Positions 40,630 to 46,778 of a stretch of 46,778 nucleotides of DNA are shown here, one piece after another (positions within the stretch are counted from its first letter, which is position 1; each line of letters opens with the position of its first letter). This DNA comes from Paraburkholderia rhynchosiae (lineage in GTDB: Bacteria; Pseudomonadota; Gammaproteobacteria; Burkholderiales; Burkholderiaceae): positions 1-46,778 of the forward strand of contig NZ_PNXY01000039.1 of assembly GCF_002879865.1 (NCBI RefSeq), read 5' to 3'. The notes under the pieces were generated by a model. It was not told where the DNA came from and made no database searches. It saw only the letters and a list, made by a program, of their open reading frames with translations. A program made the translations under genes and the position numbers.

Positions 40630-41382
40630 ATGCGCCATGATGGGATTCGAAAGATGCCAAAGGACGGTCACGGAATACAAGGAGGGCTAGGGCGTTCGAG
40701 GCAGTGCCTGGAACTGCTGCTGTACATGGCAGTCTTTGCTCGGACCGGAGTATGGACGAGTGACATTGAATGCGCGGCAGCCCGCCGACTAGCCGAGCGC
40801 GTCATCTGTGACCACGCCATTCTGAACAACGAGTACAACGATATCCTCACTCAACAACAGGCCCTTCTCAGCAGCGGTAGGCTATCACCCGGACAACCCG
40901 CTCGACGGAGGCACTTCCGGAACGCGTCCACCGACATGCGCAGCATTGGCACGGTCCTCGTGCAATGGAAAACGAAAACTAAGCCCGCGGAAGCGAAGAC
41001 TGCCGCTGCGCCCGCTCCGCGTATGGCTTCAGCATCCAAATTGGCTCCCGTTGGACCTACATCTGATGCAGGCGTTCTTCCTCTTGACGAGCTCAGTCTT
41101 TCTGCAGCCGTAGCATCGCCAACATCTGGAGCCTCTGTGACGCGTCAAGGCACTGAGGCCAGCGCCGCGCTGCTGCAACCGGCCGCAAGTAACACGCTCT
41201 CACCGCGGATTACTTCCTCCGCGTTCAGCACGTATGACGCGCGCCGCGAAAGGAGGTTGACCGCCGGGTTAATAGCGCTCATTCTTATCGCTACTCCACT
41301 CAGCGCGTTCGTCATCCACCGGAACAAAAAGCTCGGGATAACCACCAATTACCGGAGAACTCGCGGTAAGAAGAAGCGCTGA
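40630..41382 (+). CDS. Possible hypothetical protein with C-terminal anchor
   Basis: A 250-residue frame with a helical N-terminal region (ECAAARRLAERVICDHAILN, NNEYNDILTQQQALLSSGRL), a long Ala/Pro/Ser/Thr-rich linker and one hydrophobic segment near the C-terminus (LTAGLIALILIATPLSAFVI) followed by basic residues (RNKKLG, RTRGKKKR). The architecture is plausible for a membrane-tethered protein with a disordered linker. No ribosome binding site stands out at the first ATG; one at 40654 is another choice. Low support. Confidence 0.4.
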   Translation: MRHDGIRKMPKDGHGIQGGLGRSRQCLELLLYMAVFARTGVWTSDIECAAARRLAERVICDHAILNNEYNDILTQQQALLSSGRLSPGQPARRRHFRNASTDMRSIGTVLVQWKTKTKPAEAKTAAAPAPRMASASKLAPVGPTSDAGVLPLDELSLSAAVASPTSGASVTRQGTEASAALLQPAASNTLSPRITSSAFSTYDARRERRLTAGLIALILIATPLSAFVIHRNKKLGITTNYRRTRGKKKR

Positions 41383-42057
41383 ATTGGCGCACCGCATTAC
41401 TAGCATGGCGGCGGCGAACGGACGTCGGCAATGGCCGACAAGCAACACTTCAACATTGCGACTTGAATGGCCGGTTGCTGAGCGGAATCGACGTTTGAAT
41501 GTCTGTGCGACGGTGCGTGCGTATGACCCTTCATGTCCGATTGGGTGAGTTCGCCAGCGGCCGCTTGGTGGCACTCCCGTTTGCAAAACCCGATTTTGGC
41601 TGACTGACCGGTTTGAACAAAACTGTCTGACTGGAGTGGGTCGGTTAAAGACGGTCCAGGCCTCAAGACAGGCGTTCAATCGACGACTCATTACACTGAC
41701 CGTCGAAGTCGTGCATTCCGTTCCTGCAAGGTGCAATAGCGGACCGTTGCGCACCTGCGCGGTTTTCAATGTTGTCAGTCTCATCAGTTCCGTCTTTCAG
41801 TCTCGCGAATTCGGCCCCAGTCTCACGAATTCCGTCTGCCTGCAAATCCTAGGCGACAAGCCTGTGACATGAACTGCCTGATGGCAAGCGTTTACTTTTT
41901 TTTAAGAAGATGCCTCAGTACTTCATAGCAAGAAAATAAATAGGTGAGAAACATTGCACGCCGCCCGCCCTTGCTACAGGCAAGTACTTATTGAAATAAT
42001 CGACTCGCTCGCCGTTCTTGGTACGAAGGACCGGCCATGCGTCAAGGGAGAATCGAC
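41383..42057. other. Gap before the carboxypeptidase with three short direct repeats
   Basis: No gene is supported. CAGTCTCGCGAATTC (41798-41812) and CAGTCTCACGAATTC (41818-41832) are near-identical direct repeats 20 bases apart, with a weaker copy, CAGTCTCATCAGTTC, at 41776-41790. The stretch 41888-41960 is A/T-rich and likely holds the carboxypeptidase promoter, though no clear -35/-10 pair could be fixed. Confidence 0.5.
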
Positions 42058-43431
42058 ATGTCCCGCTACCACGCTCGCATCACAGGAAACGATTTCGCGG
42101 CCTTGGCAGATCTCGTAACGAAGTACAAGATCACGGTCGCGCGCCATACGATCGAAAAGGTTTCCGACGGCTACTGTGTCGACGCGCACGTAACAGATGA
42201 GCAAATCACGACGCTCACGGCGGCGGGCTATAAGCTCGAGCAGTTGGAGGACGCGGACGCTCAAGGTAAGGTGCGACAGTCGGAGGTACGCGCACGGAAG
42301 GCGGCGCCGCTCACGACCAATGCATTATCGGTGGCTGCGGCCACGGCGTATCTCGATGTCGAACAGGTAGAAGCCGCGCTCGCCGCCGAGAGCGCTGCGC
42401 CCAACGACAGCTTCACGCAACTGATCAAGCTGCCTCATCCGACTTGGGAAAAGCGCACCTGTCACGCGCTGAAGATTGCAAAAGGCAGCGGCGAGAAGCG
42501 TCCCGGCATCTATTTTCTGGGCGGTGTGCACGCACGCGAATGGGGAAGCCCGGACATCCTGATTCATTTCGTACAACTGCTTTCGAATGCGTATCGAACA
42601 AATACGCCGATCACGATCGGCACCCGCACATTCGACGCGATGGATATCAGGAACGTTATCGAAACGAAAGACGTTTTTGTGTTTCCACAAGCGAATCCTG
42701 ATGGACGTAATTACAGCATGACTGCGGAGTCGATGTGGCGCAAGAACCGGCGGCCCGCGCCTGCGGGGCATACGAAGCCGCAATGTTGCGGCGTGGATAT
42801 CAACCGCAACTACAATTTCCTGTGGAATTTCCCGCAGTACTTCGATCCACAGTGTCCCATTCAGAATTCCACTGATCCTTGCGACTACCAGGTTTATATT
42901 GGACCGTCGGCTGAGTCGGAGCCGGAGACGAAAAACGCTGTGTGGATGTTCGATACGTATCCGCACATCCAGTATTTCGTCGATCTGCATAGCTTTTCGG
43001 AAGACATCCTGTACAACTGGGGTGATGACGAGGACCAGAGCAGTCATCCCGACATAAACTTCCAGAACCCGGCTTACGATGGCAAGCGCGGTATCGCAAG
43101 CGACCAAGCGTATCGTGAGTACATCGAAGCGGGGGACAAGAAGATCGCCGTCGAACTTGCCAACGAGATGTGCGATGCGATCAAGGCGTCGCGCGGACGC
43201 GTGTACAAGACCGAGCAGTCGATGAGCCTCTATCCGACGGCAGGCACCTCTGACGACTACGCGTACAGCCGCCACATCATTGATGCAAAGAAGGCGAAAG
43301 TGTTCTCTTATACGATCGAGTGGGGGAGCAAACATAATTCGACGCCGTTTCATCCCGTGTATTCTGAGATGAAGCAGATCATTGATGAGGTCACTTCGGG
43401 ACTGCTGGCGTTTTGTATTGCGGCCAAGTGA
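42058..43431 (+). CDS. M14 family zinc carboxypeptidase
   Basis: A 457-residue protein from the ATG at 42058, with GGGAG eight bases before it. An N-terminal region of about 120 residues resembles a propeptide-like domain, then the M14 catalytic fold. Zinc ligands are His 158 and Glu 161 in GVHAREWGS and His 311 in FVDLHSFSE. Arg 250 (VDINRNYNF) binds the substrate carboxylate, Tyr in TSDDYAYS (about 401-403) is near the active site, and Glu 421 in YTIEWGS is the general base. It should remove C-terminal residues from peptides. No signal peptide is seen, so it may act in the cytoplasm or use another export route. Confidence 0.95.
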   Translation: MSRYHARITGNDFAALADLVTKYKITVARHTIEKVSDGYCVDAHVTDEQITTLTAAGYKLEQLEDADAQGKVRQSEVRARKAAPLTTNALSVAAATAYLDVEQVEAALAAESAAPNDSFTQLIKLPHPTWEKRTCHALKIAKGSGEKRPGIYFLGGVHAREWGSPDILIHFVQLLSNAYRTNTPITIGTRTFDAMDIRNVIETKDVFVFPQANPDGRNYSMTAESMWRKNRRPAPAGHTKPQCCGVDINRNYNFLWNFPQYFDPQCPIQNSTDPCDYQVYIGPSAESEPETKNAVWMFDTYPHIQYFVDLHSFSEDILYNWGDDEDQSSHPDINFQNPAYDGKRGIASDQAYREYIEAGDKKIAVELANEMCDAIKASRGRVYKTEQSMSLYPTAGTSDDYAYSRHIIDAKKAKVFSYTIEWGSKHNSTPFHPVYSEMKQIIDEVTSGLLAFCIAAK

Positions 43432-44164
43432 GAGTGCTGGTTCAAAGCTCTTCGACCAGCATCACGCGGTGGCGTCGGCCGTTGGGGTGGCATCGCACGA
43501 CCTCCTGATTTCGCCGTTGGGTTCACGCACGCGTCAGTTCAGCAATTCAGTGATCGAAATCCGAGTGTCACGGTCGGTTCGGGTGGGTCGCCAGCGACGA
43601 ACGGACTCAATAGTGCCCAGAAGGGCAACCGGGCGAGTTTTGTCGGCTGCGAATTCGGTTCGAGCGGAGCCTCGACGATGCTGCGCGGGTCCATACATCC
43701 TCTTTTGAGCTCGCAAGTCGCACGGCACTGAACGTATCGCCGCCCTGACGCTTACCTGAGCTTCGGGCGCGTCTCGCGACGCTGCAGACAAGATTTGCGT
43801 GAACGTACACTTGTCGTTGCCCACACGCATAGTCACGAATCGTGAGCGCTCACTAGCGAAGCAAATCTCACCAACGACCCGTCTGACTTCGACTAATTAG
43901 AAGACCGTTGTATTCTGGAAGCCGCCGTTCGGTCGGAGAAATCGCGAGCGACCGAGAAGGATCGAGTGGGGAAGTTCGCCGGTCAAGGCGATCCGTTGCG
44001 GTGCGCTTCCGATGCACTTCCGGGTCCGGCCAGTACCGGCCACTCGACGGCAGGTGCAGGATCGCTGACAATCGGGTTGCTCTCACGCTTGGTTCCCAAC
44101 TCGTGATGCTGACATCGCAAAGATGCTGAACCTCCAAGCGCATCGCCGACTCAACACTCTCCTC
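43432..44164. other. Gap with no supported gene
   Basis: Between the carboxypeptidase and the acetyltransferase no frame on either strand shows a motif or good start. No terminator with a T tract was found. I see nothing else. Confidence 0.4.
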
Positions 44165-44785
44165 ATGGTTATGAACGACGCACCACGCCTAACCCTTTCT
44201 GGCAAGACAATTGAACTTCGCGTTCTCGAACCTGCAGACGCGCCTGGTCTGGTAGACGCAGCAGCAGACGGCGAGCTATGGAATCTGAAAGTGACTGTTG
44301 TGCCGGAACCGTCGACTATGGACCGATACATTGCTACGGCATTGCGAGGATACGAGGAAGGCCACGTGATCCCATTGGTGATCATCGCTCGTGATAGTGG
44401 CCGCATCGTTGGCAGCACGCGTTTCTGGAAGATCGACCGGGCCAATAGGAAGATCGAAATTGGTCATACTTGGCTGAGCCAATCAGCTCAACGAACGGCA
44501 GCGAACACGGAGGCGAAATTCCTCCTCTTGACATACGCATTCGAGATCCTGCGAAGTGTCCGAGTTCAGTTCACGACCGATGATCTAAACGAGAAGTCGA
44601 GAGCGGCAATTCTACGCATCGGCGCAAAGCAAGAGGGCATCGTGCGCCATGAGCGGATAATGCCCGACGGTCGCAAGCGCAATTCGGTGCGGTTCAGCAT
44701 CATTGATACGGAATGGCCAGACGTGAAGACCGCGCTAGAAAATAAGCTGGCGCGCCGGACTGGAGCGCCGGACGCGATCATCTAG
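44165..44785 (+). CDS. GNAT acetyltransferase, RimJ/RimL-like
   Basis: A protein of 206 residues from the ATG at 44165 (another lies at 44171, before NDAPRLTLSGK). The Acetyltransf_3 layout is clear: IELRVLEPADAPGLVDAA, then a strand with GRIVGSTRFW, IEIGHTWLSQSAQRTAANTE, where a cofactor-binding loop is expected, and AAILRIGAKQEGIVRHERIM, DGRKRNSVRFSIIDTEWP. The usual Q/RxxGxG/A loop is partly replaced (AQRTAANTE), as in this subgroup. It should acetylate an amine or protein N-terminus; the substrate is not readable. It stands alone upstream of the T6SS module. Confidence 0.85.
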   Translation: MVMNDAPRLTLSGKTIELRVLEPADAPGLVDAAADGELWNLKVTVVPEPSTMDRYIATALRGYEEGHVIPLVIIARDSGRIVGSTRFWKIDRANRKIEIGHTWLSQSAQRTAANTEAKFLLLTYAFEILRSVRVQFTTDDLNEKSRAAILRIGAKQEGIVRHERIMPDGRKRNSVRFSIIDTEWPDVKTALENKLARRTGAPDAII

Positions 44786-44882
44786 CGCGCAAGTACCGCC
44801 GGCACGCGCCGCGTGACCCATCGCGGCTGCGTCTGACAACGTGTTCCCCAATCGGCCATGAAGAGACCCGACGAAAAATCTG

Positions 44883-45305
44883 TTGACGTGGGGCAACGCA
44901 ATCTGGACCGGAGATGTGCCATCGGACGTGCAGGCGCCTGAACTTCAGGCCGCAACGTTGCTGCACGACTCGGGCAAGGGCGAGATCCGCGTGCTTCTGG
45001 AGCAACGCAAACTGAGCGTCACGTTCACCGTCCAGAAGACGAACACGTTCCCGGACGTGAATGCCAAGACGGACTGGTCACAGGTGGCAACCAGGACAGG
45101 AATCATCCGCGGCGACGGTACGGTGCCGGTGTGGTCGGCCGATGCGCAGGCGCGCGGGTTGAAGCCGGATGTGCCTGGCGACCCGGCCAAAGGAGTTCAG
45201 ATGGCGTTCCTGCAGGGCGGATACCAGCATATGACCAGCTACGCGCACCCATGGACGCACTGGGCGATACTTTACAGTGTGGTCCAGATCGTCAACGACA
45301 TCTAG
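44883..45305 (+). pseudogene. C-terminal fragment of a lipase-like T6SS effector (Tle-type)
   Basis: The frame is open from about 44862 and reads LTWGNAIWTGDVPSD, then SVTFTVQKTNTFPDVNAKTD, GDGTVPVWSADAQARGLKPD and YQHMTSYAHPWTHWAILYSV. The 'GDGTVPVWSA' Asp and the 'H.....HPWTHWA' His are the Asp and His of an alpha/beta hydrolase triad near the C-terminus of Tle effectors. The N-terminal part with the nucleophile GxSxG is missing, and the frame starts without a ribosome binding site. It sits directly before a Tli4-like immunity gene. A relic of the effector, or of a longer gene cut by recombination near 44860. Confidence 0.65.
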
Positions 45306-45316
45306 GTGCCGGGAAC

Positions 45317-46357
45317 ATGTTAATGGTTCGCCTCTTTCGCCCCCTCATTCTGCTGGCAGGTCTTTGTGCCTGCTCTCTTGCGCTTTCCGTGGAACCAACG
45401 ATGAACAATCCGCTGCTGTCCAAAATGCGCCCGTGGTGCATCGGCCGCCTCGTATTCGACCGGCCCGCGTCGAGCGAGATTTCGAATCAACATTACGCGT
45501 ACAGGGGAGACAAACTCGAAACAACTCACAATGTCTCACTTGATGCCTATCGCACCAAAGTCGAGGCCCGGGAAAACGAGCTGCGTACGAAGCAACGCTA
45601 TAACCCCGTCAACCTGGATGAGAAAACCGGGAAGGCCTGGCTGGAGAAGGCATTTTCGCCGGTCAACGATTCGCGGTTTTTCATCTACCAGGAAGGAGTG
45701 GCGAAAGTCGAGATGCCTTTCAGAACGGATGGCTACCTCTTTGCGGACCACACACTCTTTCATACCGCTGGCCTCATGGGAGCGTCTGCTCTCGGTAACT
45801 CCGAGAATATCTACAGCGACACCTACAGGCGCATCAAGGCACGAGACAACTGGGCCGTGCCGGCGGAGTCGGGGTTTTGCTTCGACGGCGGAATCGTCAC
45901 CGGATCGTCGACCTACACGGAAGAAGTCAGCCAGTCGTTTGCACTGCTGCCGGGCCGACCTGCCTTGCTCCTGATCAAGATGCGAGATGCGGTCGAGCAG
46001 GATCAAGGTCAGCCGCTCACCAAGAATCTGTCCGAGCTTCGCGCACAACTCGATCGAGTGCCTGGCAGCTATCGCATCCTGCGCAAGGGCAAGCGCGTGG
46101 TGGCCGGCATGGACGCCGAAGAGGTCCTGTTTGCGGTTCAGGACGGCCCGATTACGGTCTACCGTTTCTATCTGCTAGCACCGGGCAATCGTGCCACGCT
46201 TGCACAACCGCATACCTCGGTTGAACTGCTACTGGGCACGTCTTCACGGAGCGACCTGCCGCCTGATCAGGCAACGTCGCCGGTCGATGAGGCGGGAGCA
46301 CTGCAGGTATGGGACGCCCTGCTGAATAGCCTCCGGCCGCGACCGGGTGCAGTGTAG
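45317..46357 (+). CDS. Tli4-like T6SS immunity lipoprotein/periplasmic protein
   Basis: A 346-residue protein starting MLMVRLFRPLILLAGLCACS. The N-terminus is a signal peptide whose LAGLCAC looks like a lipobox, so probably a periplasmic lipoprotein. The mature part begins with MRPWCIGRLVFDRPASSEIS, the Tli4-type opening, and holds FCFDGGIVTG and RRIKARDNWAVP. Tli4 proteins block Tle4-class phospholipase effectors in the periplasm of kin. It follows the effector fragment by 11 bases and is itself intact. Retained immunity without a full effector is a common T6SS 'orphan' state. Confidence 0.8.
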   Translation: MLMVRLFRPLILLAGLCACSLALSVEPTMNNPLLSKMRPWCIGRLVFDRPASSEISNQHYAYRGDKLETTHNVSLDAYRTKVEARENELRTKQRYNPVNLDEKTGKAWLEKAFSPVNDSRFFIYQEGVAKVEMPFRTDGYLFADHTLFHTAGLMGASALGNSENIYSDTYRRIKARDNWAVPAESGFCFDGGIVTGSSTYTEEVSQSFALLPGRPALLLIKMRDAVEQDQGQPLTKNLSELRAQLDRVPGSYRILRKGKRVVAGMDAEEVLFAVQDGPITVYRFYLLAPGNRATLAQPHTSVELLLGTSSRSDLPPDQATSPVDEAGALQVWDALLNSLRPRPGAV

Positions 46358-46366
46358 GAGCGTACG

Positions 46367-46654
46367 ATGCGGCGTTACGACATTGTGAAAGGCGACAAAA
46401 CGACGGTGGGTGGCATCGTGCAGGGTGGTGACGGTAATGACCTGCTCGGCGGGCGCGATCAGGCCTACGAAACCGATCCCGTCCTGTGCCCGGTCTGCAA
46501 GACCGTTGGGTTTATCAAGTGCGAGGGCGCGCGAATTTCCACGACAGGACCCGACGGCCGCCAGGTGGCGCTGAGCGATGATCTGTGTGCCTGTCAGTGC
46601 ACACCGCATCCGCGTCTTGTGCCGTCGCAAACGACGTCTTACGTTGACGTGTAG
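46367..46654 (+). CDS. PAAR domain protein (T6SS spike tip), probably ended by an IS
   Basis: Ninety-five residues, starting MRRYDIVKGDKTTVGGIVQG, then GDGNDLLGGRDQAYETDPVL, CPVCKTVGFIKCEGARISTT and SDDLCACQCTPHPRLVP. Cysteines (CPVC and CACQC) and a His are placed to bind the zinc of a PAAR cone. It should cap VgrG and carry effectors. GGAG overlapping the Tli4 stop region serves as ribosome binding site. The stop TAG (46652-46654) uses the G that begins the adjacent IS, so the original protein may have been longer, perhaps with a C-terminal effector domain. Confidence 0.8.
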   Translation: MRRYDIVKGDKTTVGGIVQGGDGNDLLGGRDQAYETDPVLCPVCKTVGFIKCEGARISTTGPDGRQVALSDDLCACQCTPHPRLVPSQTTSYVDV

Positions 46655-46778
46655 AGGGTGTTAGGAACTTTCCTCCAGACCTGGTACCCTGGCGGAATGA
46701 CAAAACGCAAGCCATACCCGACAGATGTCTCGGATGAAGAGTGGAGCTTTGCGGCTCCCTATCTGACGTTGATGAATG
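46654..46778 (+). mobile_element. Left end of an IS5-family insertion sequence (continues beyond window)
   Basis: GAGGGTGTTAGGAAC at 46654 onward is a typical IS5-group terminal inverted repeat. A transposase start follows 43 bases on. The element is inserted right after GTGTA of the PAAR gene; TA or YTAR targets are usual for IS5 groups. The right end and target duplication are outside the window. Confidence 0.75.
46697..46778 (+). CDS. IS5-family transposase, N-terminal part
   Basis: From the ATG at 46697 the frame reads MTKRKPYPTDVSDEEWSFAA, then PYLTLMN at the window edge. 'YPTDVSDEEW' is the standard start of IS5-family transposases with the DUF4096-like N-terminal helix-turn-helix. The DDE catalytic part lies beyond the window. 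CTGGCGGA just upstream provides a weak ribosome binding site. Confidence 0.85.
   Translation, partial: MTKRKPYPTDVSDEEWSFAAPYLTLMN

Noticed and set aside
42325..43353. 342-residue minus-strand frame opposite the carboxypeptidase
   Set aside because: It is a shadow frame; the plus strand encodes every M14 catalytic motif in order.
1..46778. CRISPR array
   Set aside because: No regularly spaced 24-40 base repeats with unique spacers were seen; the repeats found are iterons, operators or short gap motifs.
1..46778. tRNA or rRNA genes as integrase attachment sites
   Set aside because: No cloverleaf-like sequence with GTTCRANNC and a matching acceptor stem was found near any of the recombinases.

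Overview
The window looks like part of a large plasmid or small secondary replicon from a Burkholderia-type betaproteobacterium (Burkholderia, Paraburkholderia or Caballeronia). The evidence is a GC-rich sequence with Burkholderia-style families: a Rep_3-like initiator with iterons, a ParA carrying an N-terminal HTH, ImuA/ImuB relics, an H-NS protein with an H1-like tail, a phasin, and type VI secretion (T6SS) effector/immunity modules. All family names come from motifs read by eye; no database search was run.

Layout. 1-3285 holds no convincing gene. 3286-8022 is the maintenance core: two near-identical palindromes (candidate parS), parB and parA on the minus strand, an iteron-bearing origin, and the replication initiator on the plus strand. 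8023-12312 holds a broken primase and a second partition locus (actin-like ParM plus a StbB-like partner) with a repeat-bearing candidate centromere and two small membrane proteins downstream. 13393-18220 holds an integrase, a decayed second copy of its C-terminus, and a patchwork of small or truncated plasmid genes, including a methyltransferase N-terminus joined to a fragment of a PRTRC-type ThiF protein. 18253-20149 is a decayed imuA-imuB mutagenesis operon. 20414-22025 is a frameshifted Tlde1-like (DUF2778) T6SS effector followed by a likely membrane immunity protein. 22097-25938 holds uncharacterised genes, an integrase-like protein lacking canonical catalytic residues, and a divergent protein with a sigma-region-4-like HTH.

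26246-30775 is the most unusual stretch. A compact tyrosine recombinase is followed by a ChpS/ChpB-type toxin-antitoxin pair and a run of small co-oriented genes of unknown function. Almost every gap in this run carries the same short motif, CGGAAAAC, just after the stop codon. It looks like an array of independently acquired gene units.

30804-46654 is more chromosome-like cargo: a membrane protein, a two-motif H-NS with a lysine/alanine tail, an L-2-haloacid dehalogenase-type HAD enzyme, the potassium transporter Kup, a dodecin, a phasin, a degenerate receiver domain, an M14 zinc carboxypeptidase and a GNAT acetyltransferase. It ends in a second T6SS module: the C-terminus of a lipase-like effector, a Tli4-like immunity protein and a PAAR protein. 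The window ends inside an IS5-type element whose first base appears to complete the PAAR gene's stop codon.

A recurring theme is single-base disruption. About ten genes read well only if one or two indels are allowed, while the replication, partition, kup and integrase genes are intact. Either the accessory part is decaying or some indels are assembly errors; reads are needed to decide.
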